This document shows, piece by piece, positions 17,504-26,397 of a stretch of DNA of 64,000 nt; position 1 is the stretch's first letter, and each line of letters begins with the position of its first letter. The translations under genes and the position numbers were made by a program. The notes under the pieces were generated by a model. That model saw only the letters and a program-made list of their open reading frames with translations, made no database searches and was not told the origin of the DNA. The DNA comes from Hahella sp. KA22 (GTDB taxonomy: Bacteria; Pseudomonadota; Gammaproteobacteria; Pseudomonadales; Oleiphilaceae). The DNA lies in contig NZ_CP035490.1 of assembly GCF_004135205.1 (NCBI RefSeq), forward strand, positions 930,001 through 994,000, read 5' to 3'.

Positions 17504-18523
17504 TCAGGTATTGGCGCAGTCGATGAAGTAAAACAGGCAGTCGGTAGTGGCGATGATGGGATTGGTGGTCACCATGAACAGTTTCAATGGATGTTTGGGG
17601 GATAGTCTGCCGTTGATAGCGGCGAAGTGATCATGCAGGCGCTCACGTCCCAGGTGGTCCTTGGCCGTCAAAGCCTCCAGGCCCGCAGCGCCGAGAATGG
17701 CCAGACGCTCGCCGGCGGGCACTGAACCGTAGTTAAAACGGGCGGCGTCCAACGGCAGCGTCAGCGCCGCATCGGGATCGACGGCATCGCCATAATGCAC
17801 TCGTCGCCCCGGCTTCAATTCCATGCGAATAGGATTGCGAAAGCGGTTCACGCCATAATCGCGCCCGGCGGCGGCAAGCACCTGCTCGCTACCAAAATAA
17901 CGCTGCATGCCTTCCCGCGCGATCAACAGAGAAGTTTCGTCCTGGGCGCCGCCGCACTCAATCGTCACCGTGGGCATGTCCAACTCGCTGATTTCCATCA
18001 GAGCGCCCAGGCGCAAGTCGGTGACGATCAGGTCGTTGGTCCAGAGTGAGGTCAGGGCGCGGTGATCGGCGTCGCAGCGTATGGCTACGCCGAAGGCGGG
18101 ACCGCTGCCTGACGTATTGTGCAGATCAATAAGGCACTCGGGTTTGCTTTCGTGCAGGAAACGCAGAATCGCCTCGGCTAATTTGCCCTGATCATCATCG
18201 AAAGGGGACCGGAAGCAGCGGTTGATATCACGCTGGCCAGGCAGCATGCGCTGGCTGAACATCGGAGGGGCCAGGGCCGCGGGAATAGAAGCGATGATGA
18301 CATCCAGATCCACCGCTGGGGTTTCGCCGGAGAGCAGGTATGCGTGCAACGCGCGGACGCCGGAAGGCTCATTGCCGTGCAGCAAGGTGCAGAAGGCGCG
18401 ACGGCGTGAACGATCGCGCCCCTGCAGGCGAATCAGCGTGGGACCGCCCAGGCGTTGCAAGAAACGGGTGAGGTCTTCTTCGAGCGCTAAGTTGCGAATT
18501 CCTTCAATTACCTTGAGCGGCAT
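17504..18523 (-). CDS. Succinylglutamate desuccinylase/aspartoacylase-family zinc hydrolase
   Basis: This 339-residue protein is an M14-like deacylase. Zinc-site motifs are visible as LLHGNEPSG (His-x-x-Glu), followed by RDINRCF and the second His in DLHNTSGSG. The C-terminal half carries ECGG, where family members place the catalytic Glu. Relatives remove acyl groups from amino acids, but the substrate here cannot be read. AGGGG about nine bases upstream supports the ATG. It is 48 bases downstream of the GCS2-type ligase gene in the same direction, so the two may be co-transcribed. A link to amino-acid or peptide ligation/cleavage is suggestive only. Confidence 0.85.
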   Translation of the reverse strand: MPLKVIEGIRNLALEEDLTRFLQRLGGPTLIRLQGRDRSRRRAFCTLLHGNEPSGVRALHAYLLSGETPAVDLDVIIASIPAALAPPMFSQRMLPGQRDINRCFRSPFDDDQGKLAEAILRFLHESKPECLIDLHNTSGSGPAFGVAIRCDADHRALTSLWTNDLIVTDLRLGALMEISELDMPTVTIECGGAQDETSLLIAREGMQRYFGSEQVLAAAGRDYGVNRFRNPIRMELKPGRRVHYGDAVDPDAALTLPLDAARFNYGSVPAGERLAILGAAGLEALTAKDHLGRERLHDHFAAINGRLSPKHPLKLFMVTTNPIIATTDCLFYFIDCANT

Positions 18524-18571
18524 AATAGACAGCCCCTATGGAGATTCTCTGAGTCGACGGGCGCATCTGGT

Positions 18572-20044
18572 TTAATACGCCCACCGATGCACCGGTTCTC
18601 CACTACGATAATTATCCTGATAGCGAATCACCAGTTCTCTTAAAGCGTCTTCATCGTTGCGCTGGAGGCGCAGTTTCTCAAGCATGCGTAATTGCCAGAG
18701 CGCGCCGTTGACCGGTTGCGCCAGATTCTGGGCGCACACTCCCAGATAGTGACGAATATCCTCAGGATCGATAGGCAGTGCACTCAAGCCTTGTTCCGCC
18801 ACTGGCAGCATGTCCTCCAGAATGTCCAATACCGGTCGCTCCTGCAAGCCTTCGCCGCCTTGTCCCGGCCAGAACAGTCTGGCGCGCAGCCCGTATTTGG
18901 CGGCGCGGTAAAAGTTGTATTCGCAATAGCGGAAAGGAATGGCGGGAAGCATGTCGTGCATGGACGGGCGCAGTCCTTCGATCATACCCACCATCAAGGC
19001 GGCGTTGGCGAGCATGTCCGTGGTGCTGGGACCGGCGGGCAACGCGCGAATTTCTATGCGGATATGGCCGCCGTCCACCGGATCATAGATGGGGCGATTC
19101 CAGGCCCAGATACTGCCCTGATGCAGGCGCAGCTCGTCCAGTGGCGGCGCCTGCCCGGGACGGGGCGCGTCTTCATCGCCGCAAATGGGTAGCAGCGGCT
19201 CAAACAGCGATACGCCTTCGCAGAAAATTTCATGTGCATCTTTGCGCACCCAGCCGTTGCCGAAAAACACCCTTGCAGGCAGCCTGAAACGCAATGGCGT
19301 TTCCATACGGCAGTCTGTCGCCTGTTTGAACAGGGCGATACGGGTTTCATGCCAGAGTCGACGCCCCAGAAACAACGGCGAATTGGCCGCCAGCGCGACG
19401 GCAAGAGGCGTGGCCAGTTGCGCGGCGTTAAAGGCGTCGGCGAAATCCGCAGGATTCACCCGATAATGAAACTGGAAAGAGGTGTTGGCGCCTTCCAGGG
19501 ATACATCCTGCCAATACAGATCAAGTGTATCGCGGCCTTTGATGCTGATGTGAAAATCCTCACCGCGCTTATCCCGTAGTTGTCGCGCCAGGGCCTGATA
19601 GCGGGGGCTCTCTGTAATCGCCTCCGGCCCCATATCCTCCGAAGTCAGCGTCGGCAGAATGCCAATGGGCAGGAGTGAGGCCCCTTGCGCAGCGGCATGA
19701 GTTTCCAGAGATTGCAAGACGCCGTCGATCTGTTGTTGCAGGGCGCGGAAAGGCGTTCCGGCGGCGGGCGTCGGCTCCAGATTGTATTCAAGATTGAAGC
19801 GATTCAGCTCCAGCGTCAGATTGGGATCATCGACGGTGGCCTGGATTTCCTGGTTTTTGGCCATGGGACGACCGTGCTTGTCGATGATGTATAGCTCCAA
19901 CTCCGCTCCGAAGGACGGCGGACCGACGCCAAAAGCGGGATCATCAAGCAACTTGCGCAACGTCGCCAGATTTTCCTGTAATCGTCGTTGGAATTCTGCG
20001 TATTCCTGAGCGCTGAACCGCGCTTTATCGATATGTCGCCCCAT
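18572..20044 (-). CDS. Glutamate-cysteine-ligase-like (GCS2-family) ATP-grasp-like ligase
   Basis: This 490-residue protein belongs to the GCS2-type carboxylate-amine ligases. It shows the N-terminal FGAELELYIID (family pattern G.E.E), EYNLEP, and later SFQFHYRVNP and HIRIEIRALPAGPSTTDMLANAAL, which carry the acidic metal/ATP ligands. It is longer than the roughly 370-residue YbdK type and resembles an extended proteobacterial subgroup. It probably forms a gamma-glutamyl or similar amide bond; the amine partner is unknown. It lies just upstream of the desuccinylase-like hydrolase. About 120 bases separate its start from repeat copy A. Confidence 0.8.
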   Translation of the reverse strand: MGRHIDKARFSAQEYAEFQRRLQENLATLRKLLDDPAFGVGPPSFGAELELYIIDKHGRPMAKNQEIQATVDDPNLTLELNRFNLEYNLEPTPAAGTPFRALQQQIDGVLQSLETHAAAQGASLLPIGILPTLTSEDMGPEAITESPRYQALARQLRDKRGEDFHISIKGRDTLDLYWQDVSLEGANTSFQFHYRVNPADFADAFNAAQLATPLAVALAANSPLFLGRRLWHETRIALFKQATDCRMETPLRFRLPARVFFGNGWVRKDAHEIFCEGVSLFEPLLPICGDEDAPRPGQAPPLDELRLHQGSIWAWNRPIYDPVDGGHIRIEIRALPAGPSTTDMLANAALMVGMIEGLRPSMHDMLPAIPFRYCEYNFYRAAKYGLRARLFWPGQGGEGLQERPVLDILEDMLPVAEQGLSALPIDPEDIRHYLGVCAQNLAQPVNGALWQLRMLEKLRLQRNDEDALRELVIRYQDNYRSGEPVHRWAY

Positions 20045-20167
20045 CTTCGCGAGTTCTCCAGCAACCGCTCATGCAGCTCACTTTTTTAATTAAAGTAGGC
20101 TAACTTTTCGGGGGGCGAAACCGCAGTGTGAAAAAAGCGGTTGCGGTGGCCTTATATTTATTAATCC

Positions 20168-20306
20168 GGCAGACAAATAGCTTCCTTCTATTTGTCTGCA
20201 ACGACAGGGCCTGCACAGGTCAGGCCCTGTCTCCCGCGGCTTGTCGCCGCGCAGGCGCGTCCATGCGCCTGGTGATTAACATGCCAATATCATTGCCATG
20301 TTAATA
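20168..20306 (+). repeat. Five-hairpin dispersed element, copy A
   Basis: This 139-bp block is identical, base for base, to the reverse complement of 33608-33746. It consists of five back-to-back stem-loops. In order they are GCAGACAAATAG/CTATTTGTCTGC, ACAGGGCCTG/CAGGCCCTGT, CGCGGC/GCCGCG, CAGGCGC/GCGCCTG and ATTAACATG/CATGTTAAT. The flanks differ at 20167 and 20307, so the borders are sharp. It begins two bases beyond the stop codon of the leftward FemAB-like gene. It could be a REP/MITE-like mobile repeat and also serve as a transcript 3' end. No protein is encoded. Confidence 0.9.
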
Positions 20307-20308
20307 GC

Positions 20309-21460
20309 TTACTCAGCCTGCTTGAAGGGAAGATGGGCATTGGCGTCGCGTACGTATTCACAGACGCCTTCGCGCTCTTCATCCAGAAAGTTGGCGATGG
20401 CCTGACGGAAAGCGGGATGCTCGATTCTATGCAGGGAATAGGTGGGGGTGGGCCGAAATCCCCGTAGCAATTTGTGCTCCCCTTGGGCGCCGGCGTCAAA
20501 GCGCAGCAGTTTGTGCGCAATGCAGTAATCGATGCCCTGGTAATAGCAGGTCTCGAAATGCAGGTGATTGAACTCTTCAGTACAGCCCCAGTAGCGGCCG
20601 AACAGCGTTGACGGGTTCTTCAGAAACAAAGCGCCGGCCACGAAGCGCTGCTCCCGTTGCGCAAGGATAAGAAATACTTGCTCCGGCATGACAGCAATCA
20701 GGCGCTGGAAAAAGGCGTAGCTGAGATAGGGCCGCTGTCCCCGTTTCAGATAAGTTAACTGGTAGAAGTCGTAGAAAGCCTCCAGTTCACACTCGCCCAC
20801 ATCTGGACCTTCGATGACCTTGAATGTAATGCCCTGGCTGAGCACTGCCTGGCGTTCTTTTCGGATGTTCTTGCGTTTGCGTGAGGCTAGCGCCTGCAAA
20901 AAGTCATCAAAGGACGCGTAGCCTTCATTGAGCCAGTGGAACTGGGTTCCGTGGCGCAACAACAAAGTCTTGTCTTCACTCAGACTTATTCGCGAGGATT
21001 CGTCCGGAAACAGCACGTGCCAGGACGAAGCGCCGGTTTGATGTAAACGTTCGCCCATGGCGTGACTGATCGCCAGTGACACGCGCTCCCGGTCAGCATT
21101 GGCGGAGACTAACAGACGCGGTCCGACGGATGGCGTGAAGGGGACGGCAGTGAGCAGCTTTGGGTAATACTCCAGGCCATGACGATGGTAAGCGTCCGCC
21201 CAGGCCCAATCGAACACGTATTCTCCGTAGGAGTGATTTTTCAGATAACAGGGCGCAGCGCCGACTAAGACGTTATGCGTGTCGCGGATCAGAATATGCT
21301 GCGGCCGCCAGCCGGTTGCTTCGGTGACGCAGCCAGTCGTCTCCAGGGCGTGCAGGAACTCGTAACGGATAAAAGGGTTGTCCACGCCGCTCAACTGATT
21401 CCATTGAACGGGGGAGACGGCTTCAATGCTGTCGATAAACTCCGCGCGCAGCGCTGTCAT
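20309..21460 (-). CDS. FemAB/GNAT-like acyltransferase (DUF482 family)
   Basis: This protein of about 383 residues matches the peptidogalycan-biosysnthesis/FemAB-like family PF04339. Family features include the early NPFIRYEFLHALE, the central FVAGALFLKNPSTLFGRYWGC and FETCYYQGIDYCI, and the C-terminal GEHKLLRGFRPTPTYSLHRI. Members have a double GNAT fold and are presumed aminoacyl- or acetyl-transferases; the acceptor is unknown. I take ATG 21460 rather than the upstream TTG 21472; neither has a clear ribosome site. Its stop codon is two bases from repeat copy A. A binding-protein gene in the same direction precedes it. Confidence 0.85.
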   Translation of the reverse strand: MTALRAEFIDSIEAVSPVQWNQLSGVDNPFIRYEFLHALETTGCVTEATGWRPQHILIRDTHNVLVGAAPCYLKNHSYGEYVFDWAWADAYHRHGLEYYPKLLTAVPFTPSVGPRLLVSANADRERVSLAISHAMGERLHQTGASSWHVLFPDESSRISLSEDKTLLLRHGTQFHWLNEGYASFDDFLQALASRKRKNIRKERQAVLSQGITFKVIEGPDVGECELEAFYDFYQLTYLKRGQRPYLSYAFFQRLIAVMPEQVFLILAQREQRFVAGALFLKNPSTLFGRYWGCTEEFNHLHFETCYYQGIDYCIAHKLLRFDAGAQGEHKLLRGFRPTPTYSLHRIEHPAFRQAIANFLDEEREGVCEYVRDANAHLPFKQAE

Positions 21461-21543
21461 GCTCGGGCCCAATATATGTTTCGATGAAACCAGGAATCCG
21501 GCCCATTATTGGACAGTTCGCCGTAAAGGAAAAGCCGGAGCGA

Positions 21544-21565
21544 CTTCCGCGCCGTCCGGCGGAAG
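21544..21565 (-). terminator. Hairpin after the binding-protein gene, weak terminator
   Basis: CTTCCGC (21544-21550) pairs with GCGGAAG (21559-21565) immediately after the stop codon of the leftward binding-protein gene. The following minus-strand sequence has only a CTTTTCC stretch. Confidence 0.35.
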
Positions 21566-21569
21566 GACA

Positions 21570-22313
21570 TTACATGACGGATTCCAGGCCGCGCTGGGCG
21601 AGAATCTTCCGCGCCTCGCCGGATTCATAGGTTTTACGCAACGCTTTGTTAAACTGGTTCACCAGCTTGCGTCCGGTTTTTTTGCTGAATCCAATGTGAT
21701 AGTTACGTTCCGTGTGGGTCCAGGCGAAACGGACTTTGTCCGCCAGTCCGCTTTGTCGCATCAGGTCGAGGCCCACGTCGCGATTGATATAAACAGAATC
21801 GAGTTGCCCCTGAATCAGTTTTTTCAGGTTGCCCAGATCGTCCTTGGACAGTTGTATGTCCATGTTCACCACAGGATTGATGCGGTCCAGCGTCTTGGAG
21901 CTGCTGGACGGACCAAACACGCCCACCCTTTGGCCGCTGAAGCTGGACAGGGTAAGGTAATCCTTTTTGTCCGTCGCCGGCACGAAGAACCCCCAGCTGG
22001 TGCGCAGCACGGGTAAGGTGTAGTACATCCATTCGGCGCGGCTTTCGCTCCAGCTCACCAGATAAACGCCATTGACCACGCCGGCTTTTACCTGCTCTTC
22101 CGACTTACTGAAAGATTCCTGTTTGATGCTGCATTCCACATTGATCTTTTTGCAGGTGAGAAGAATGACGTCGGTGACGGGACCCCCCATCTTGCCATTT
22201 TCTTCATAAACGAAGGGGCTGAACTCTGCAGAGTTGAAGATGAGCTGTTCGGATCTGGCGTAGCCCGACAGGGAAAGGGAGATGAAAGTGATGACCGAGA
22301 TGATTAAGCGCAT
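21570..22313 (-). CDS. Periplasmic amino-acid-type substrate-binding protein
   Basis: This 247-residue protein has a signal peptide (about 1-21, ending YARS) and the type 2 periplasmic binding fold of the amino-acid family. Visible are FSPFVYEENGKMGGPVTDVI near the N-terminus, LRTSWGFFVPA in the hinge region and KKLIQGQLDSVYINRDVGLDLM in the second lobe. No ABC permease or ATPase is adjacent, so it may be an orphan receptor or a solitary solute-binding protein, as is common in marine gammaproteobacteria. AGGAG six bases upstream makes the ATG secure. A similar orphan protein is at 35831-36598. Confidence 0.82.
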   Translation of the reverse strand: MRLIISVITFISLSLSGYARSEQLIFNSAEFSPFVYEENGKMGGPVTDVILLTCKKINVECSIKQESFSKSEEQVKAGVVNGVYLVSWSESRAEWMYYTLPVLRTSWGFFVPATDKKDYLTLSSFSGQRVGVFGPSSSSKTLDRINPVVNMDIQLSKDDLGNLKKLIQGQLDSVYINRDVGLDLMRQSGLADKVRFAWTHTERNYHIGFSKKTGRKLVNQFNKALRKTYESGEARKILAQRGLESVM

Positions 22314-22355
22314 TTTGACTCCTGTATAGTTGGTCGTTTTATCGGAGCGAACTGC

Positions 22356-22386
22356 AAAAAGGGGGCAGAACCGAAGTTCTGCCCCC
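22356..22386 (-). terminator. Strong Rho-independent terminator of the secreted nuclease gene
   Basis: On the minus strand an 11-base perfect stem (GGGGGCAGAAC / GTTCTGCCCCC) with a TTCG tetraloop is followed by five T residues. It lies nine bases after the nuclease stop codon. Confidence 0.93.
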
Positions 22387-22394
22387 TGAATTAC

Positions 22395-24887
22395 TTACAT
22401 CGGGCGGCGGCGTGCGAACCGCATGGTCAGCAGAGCCAGAATGCTCAGCAGACCCAGGCTGCCGCCTCCGTCATCCTTGCCTTTGTCCGTGGACTTCAAG
22501 TCCATCGTCACCACTACCGGATCGTGGTCGGAGCTGCGATAGGGCCCGACGCCGAAGTATCCGGTGGAGTCTTTGTAGTATTTGAACAGGCCGTCCGCCT
22601 GCAGGGCGTAGGCTTCAATGGAGTTAACGTTCCAGTGATCGAGATCCACGATATCCTCCATGGCGGCGCTGCTGGCCAGGATATGGTCAAGGCTGCCTTG
22701 CGCGCCGTCGTAGGTATAAGAGAACCCTTCCGCATCATGGGTTTCCGCAACCAAAGCATAGCCATAGTTTTTGCTTACTTCCACTGCGGCCCCTGCGTCC
22801 ATGCCAGTATTGGCGGCGGTTTTGATGGTGTAGCCGTGGGTGGCCGGGTTGTAGTCGGTCAGCACGGAAATCGGGTCTTCCTTGGAGTAGGCGTTCAGGT
22901 CGCCCAGGATCAGAATGCGCTCAGGCAGACCCAGCGTCGCCAAGGCTTCGCCGAGGGTGACCGCAGCGGAAACGCGCAACGGGTTGCAGTTGCCCTGCAT
23001 CTGGTCGATATCCGTGGGAGCGCTGTTATCACAGGCGCTGCTGGAACGCTTGGATTTGAAGTGGTTGATGGAGACGGCGAAGCTCTGCCCGGTTTTCTTG
23101 TGAGTGAACGCCTGCACAAGAGAAGGACGCATGGCGGCGGTTTCTGCGCCGAGAGTCTGCTCAGGCATGTCGATCACAATGGCGTCGCCTTTGGGGGTGA
23201 CGTTGGCGGCGCGATAAATCAGGCCGACGGTGATTTGATCCGTCCCCGGCTTGCCGCCGTCCTTTGTTGACACGTAGGTATAGGCGTCTTCGCCGATTTC
23301 GTTGTTCAGCGCCGTCACCAGCGTGTTGATGGCGGAGTCGTCGCCGAAACCGTCGTTCTCCAGCTCCATCAGGCCCACGACATCCGCGTCCAGAGTTTTC
23401 AACGCCTTGACGATGCGCGCCTGTTGCAGCAGAAACTCGTCTTCTGTTTTAGCGCCTCGTGGGTTGGCGGAGTAGTCGACGGAGCCGTCGTCTTTTTTCA
23501 CGCCGTTGAAATAATTCAGGACGTTGAAGCTGGCCACCGCCAGATTGCCCAGCGCAGCTTCCGGCGCAGCGGTGCGGCCGGGGGAGGTGACGCTGATTGG
23601 GGCCATCGGGTTGATGCGGTATACATCGTAAGAGAAGTTCAGCGGACCGGTGGCGGACACAAGATCGCCCAGCAGAATGGGATTGTCGTAGCCAAACTCA
23701 GGATAGAAGCTGACGCTGGCGGTATTCTGGCTGGAAGTATTGTCTTCGATGTAAAGCAGGTTGGCTTTGTTTTCCGCAATGACGGCGTCGTATTCCGCGC
23801 TGCCGGGAATGGCGGCGTCTGTGGGGGTCCATTTCAGCTTGTCGCTGATGGTGATTTCGCCGTAGCGGCCCAGGCCGTAAGTATTGGCGACAACCGCATT
23901 GGTCACGCTGACGACCATGCCTTCCAGCGCTTCCAGATTAAGATCTGCGGCGAATGGCAAGGTAATTGGCGTGACGGTGGCGATGGCGTCAGTGGCGCCG
24001 CAATCCGCCAGTTCGGAGACGCTGATCTGCCTGTTGCCGTGGTAGTCTGAAACGACGCCTTTTATACGCACCAGATTGCCCAGGGTCAGAGCGCCGCCGC
24101 CATTGCTGAACGCGAAGATGCCCTCGGAAGTCAAAGGATTGCCGTCTTCGTCAGAAGGCTCTTCCTGAACAAAGAAACCGTTGCTGCGGAACCCGGTGAC
24201 AATGCCTTCAACAGTAAAAGTATCACCATTATCCTTGATTGATTTTGCGTCGACTTTAATGGCGCTGATCAGTGTGGCTGCTTCGCCGCAGGCGCCTAAG
24301 GTTGGCGCAGGGTCGTCACCGCCATCTCCACTGTCTCCACCATCCGCGCCAGGGGCTTTGCCCAGCCCGCTGAAGGCGTCTTTCGCCAGTGTTTGCCATT
24401 GATCCTGGTTGAAGTCAGGGTTGGGAGTCGTATCTTTACGGGACAGAGTGACATCTTTCAGATAAGAGCTTGCGCCTTCTTTAAGCGTTCCCACACGGTC
24501 GACAATATCGCCGTCAACCAGGCGCAACACGACGGAGTCGCCGCCATTAAAGCCGATGGCGTCGTCAGTTGAGGTGCTGTTGGCCAGCGCTTTCAAGCCA
24601 TCATTAGCGCCGCTGTTAGCGTGCACATATACCGCGCCGGCCGCCAGGGAAAACGAAGGAAGGGTCATGTAAGCGTTAGGGGTTTCTGCGCCGTCTTTAA
24701 AACGGGCGATCTCATAGGCGCTGAGTTCTACGGCGTCGCTGCCGGTGTTGTAGAACTCCAGGGCTTTATTGTTGGAAGAACCTTCCACGTATTCCGAAAT
24801 GATGAGGTCCGCCTGAGCGGAGAGTGGGAACGCGGTGATCATCGCCGCCATGAGGGCGCGGCGTCTGCTGTTTTCAGGATATTTCAT
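22395..24887 (-). CDS. Secreted ExeM/NucH-type extracellular nuclease with lamin-tail and GlyGly-CTERM
   Basis: This protein of about 830 residues starts at ATG 24887, giving a Sec signal ending in SAQA. A lamin-tail domain follows (LIISEYVEGSSNNKALEFYN, about 27-150), then an OB-fold-like region (about 205-310). The endonuclease/exonuclease/phosphatase domain runs from about residue 449 (VASFNVLNYFNGV), with MELENDGFGD, INHFKSKRSS, GDLNAYSKEDP and SSDHDPVVV. The C-terminus has a Gly-rich linker, a hydrophobic span and an Arg cluster, typical of GlyGly-CTERM proteins handled by rhombosortase and type II secretion. It probably degrades extracellular DNA for nutrients or biofilm control. It is monocistronic with a strong terminator. 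Confidence 0.92.
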   Translation of the reverse strand: MKYPENSRRRALMAAMITAFPLSAQADLIISEYVEGSSNNKALEFYNTGSDAVELSAYEIARFKDGAETPNAYMTLPSFSLAAGAVYVHANSGANDGLKALANSTSTDDAIGFNGGDSVVLRLVDGDIVDRVGTLKEGASSYLKDVTLSRKDTTPNPDFNQDQWQTLAKDAFSGLGKAPGADGGDSGDGGDDPAPTLGACGEAATLISAIKVDAKSIKDNGDTFTVEGIVTGFRSNGFFVQEEPSDEDGNPLTSEGIFAFSNGGGALTLGNLVRIKGVVSDYHGNRQISVSELADCGATDAIATVTPITLPFAADLNLEALEGMVVSVTNAVVANTYGLGRYGEITISDKLKWTPTDAAIPGSAEYDAVIAENKANLLYIEDNTSSQNTASVSFYPEFGYDNPILLGDLVSATGPLNFSYDVYRINPMAPISVTSPGRTAAPEAALGNLAVASFNVLNYFNGVKKDDGSVDYSANPRGAKTEDEFLLQQARIVKALKTLDADVVGLMELENDGFGDDSAINTLVTALNNEIGEDAYTYVSTKDGGKPGTDQITVGLIYRAANVTPKGDAIVIDMPEQTLGAETAAMRPSLVQAFTHKKTGQSFAVSINHFKSKRSSSACDNSAPTDIDQMQGNCNPLRVSAAVTLGEALATLGLPERILILGDLNAYSKEDPISVLTDYNPATHGYTIKTAANTGMDAGAAVEVSKNYGYALVAETHDAEGFSYTYDGAQGSLDHILASSAAMEDIVDLDHWNVNSIEAYALQADGLFKYYKDSTGYFGVGPYRSSDHDPVVVTMDLKSTDKGKDDGGGSLGLLSILALLTMRFARRRPM

Positions 24888-25397
24888 TTTAATTATTTCC
24901 GAGTTACAACCAGGATTGTATAAAGTGCGTCCGGCCAATACTGCTCTGACTCCAGCCAGATATAAGCGGACGAGAGCTTAGAGCAAGCGTTATGCCACGA
25001 TCAAGGCGGGGCAAGAGCGTAATGTGACCTGGTTACAATAAATATAAATACCTATTACTCGGGCAATAGAGCCGGCTGCCAACAAAACGGATTTAATAAG
25101 CGGCAAATCAACTGCTTATGAGGCGTCAGCCGGAGTCTGGCGAAGTTGGGCGGACTAATCCGGGATAGAATCAGGTTCTGTTTATTATTTGACCATATGA
25201 TCAACAAGAGTGCATTTTCTGACGTGACGGTCAAAAAATGCGCATCCTGAAAATCGTCTTTTATGGCGAGATGTTCAGTCAACAAATCCCAGTGGACTGG
25301 GGTAAAATCCTCCCTTCGTCATCTTCAAAGCCAAGTTGGCGGCATACCAATAAAACTACAGGTGGTCCGAACGGTGTCGGAAAATGAAGTCGCCGCG
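24888..25397. other. 510-bp divergent intergenic region
   Basis: This region separates the leftward nuclease from the rightward GIY-YIG gene. An open frame at 25055-25285 (minus) shows no family resemblance and is probably not a gene. I see no convincing operator, hairpin terminator or repeat; it should contain both promoters. Confidence 0.5.
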
Positions 25398-25691
25398 ATG
25401 AGTTGGTGCGTGTATATGTTGCTGGCCAGCGATAACTCGCTGTATACCGGCATCACCAATAACCCTGCGAAACGTTTCCGGGATCATTTGCAGGGCAATG
25501 GAGCTAAGTATTTTCGCGGACGTAAGCCAGTGCGCCTGCTGTATGCGGAGGCGGGACACGATCGCGCCAGCGCAAGCCGCCGGGAAATTGAGATTAAAAA
25601 ACTAAAACGCAGTGGCAAACTGCGCCTGATCGAAGAAAATGTATTGGATAACGCTTTTCGGGAGTTGAATCGTAGTTGCTTCGGCCTGTGA
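25398..25691 (+). CDS. GIY-YIG nuclease-superfamily protein
   Basis: This 97-residue protein begins at ATG 25398, giving the usual compact UPF0213/YhbQ-like layout MSWCVYMLLASDNSLYTGITNN. The GIY and YIG elements appear as VYML and LYTGIT. The conserved Arg is in PAKRFRDHLQGNGAKYFRGR, and the Glu is in SRREIEIKKLKR. Such small stand-alone GIY-YIG proteins have been linked to DNA repair or RNA-associated functions, but none is well established. A longer upstream reading frame from 25263 is not supported by the family length. Confidence 0.88.
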   Translation: MSWCVYMLLASDNSLYTGITNNPAKRFRDHLQGNGAKYFRGRKPVRLLYAEAGHDRASASRREIEIKKLKRSGKLRLIEENVLDNAFRELNRSCFGL

Positions 25692-25748
25692 CGACAGGTC
25701 CCGCGTTCCTGATGCGACCTTCACCAAGTGAGATGGGAGAACAACACG

Positions 25749-26393
25749 ATGTCCACGGACGTAATTGTCAGCCACTTTCTGGCTATATTTTTCACCATGA
25801 TTGGCGTGCATTACACCTGCCGTAGCCTGGGGCTGCGCAAGCGCACCGGCGTCAGTCATATTCATTACGGCTCCGCCGCCAGCAAAAGCTGGTTCGTGCG
25901 CTGGGTATTCAATCTGTTTCGTTTATTGATTCTGGCGGTGACGGTGGCGCGGGTGTTTTATCCCGATGTAGACGCCTATCTGGGCGTATTTCCTGCGCTG
26001 TACACGCCGGCAGTGTTGTGGACTGGAGTCGGCTTGCTGCTGGGCTCTTTTGGATTGATTGATTATGTGCATTCTTATATGCACACGGACTGGCGCTCGG
26101 GCATTGATACTGACGGCAAGGCGCAGTTACTGACCCAGGGCCCTTTCCGTTATTGCCGTAATCCGTTGTTCGCTGGTGTATATATCGGCCAGATTGGGCT
26201 GTTTCTGGCGCTGCCGTCATTGTTTACTTTGGCGTGCCTGCTCATCGGCGCAGGGATGATCGCCATGCAAACGCGACTGGAGGAGGCCGCTCTGCGACGG
26301 GCATACGGGCAAGCCTATGAGCGTTATTGCGAGCGGGCGCCTCGCTGGTTGCCCCGTTTCGGTAAGGCCATGGGTCCGGGCTGGCAGGATTAG
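25749..26393 (+). CDS. Isoprenylcysteine/phospholipid methyltransferase-like membrane protein
   Basis: This 214-residue integral membrane protein (four to five spans) carries the ICMT/PEMT signature at its C-terminal half: LLTQGPFRYCRNPLFAGVYIGQIGLFLALPS, followed by EEAALRRAYGQAYERYCERAPRWLP. The RNP motif and the final Glu-rich segment form the SAM pocket in this fold. ATG 25749 is preferred because GGGAG lies nine bases upstream. The methyl acceptor (lipid, protein cysteine or a small molecule) is unknown. The gene ends four bases before the convergent hydrolase gene. Confidence 0.8.
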   Translation: MSTDVIVSHFLAIFFTMIGVHYTCRSLGLRKRTGVSHIHYGSAASKSWFVRWVFNLFRLLILAVTVARVFYPDVDAYLGVFPALYTPAVLWTGVGLLLGSFGLIDYVHSYMHTDWRSGIDTDGKAQLLTQGPFRYCRNPLFAGVYIGQIGLFLALPSLFTLACLLIGAGMIAMQTRLEEAALRRAYGQAYERYCERAPRWLPRFGKAMGPGWQD

Positions 26394-26397
26394 GCGT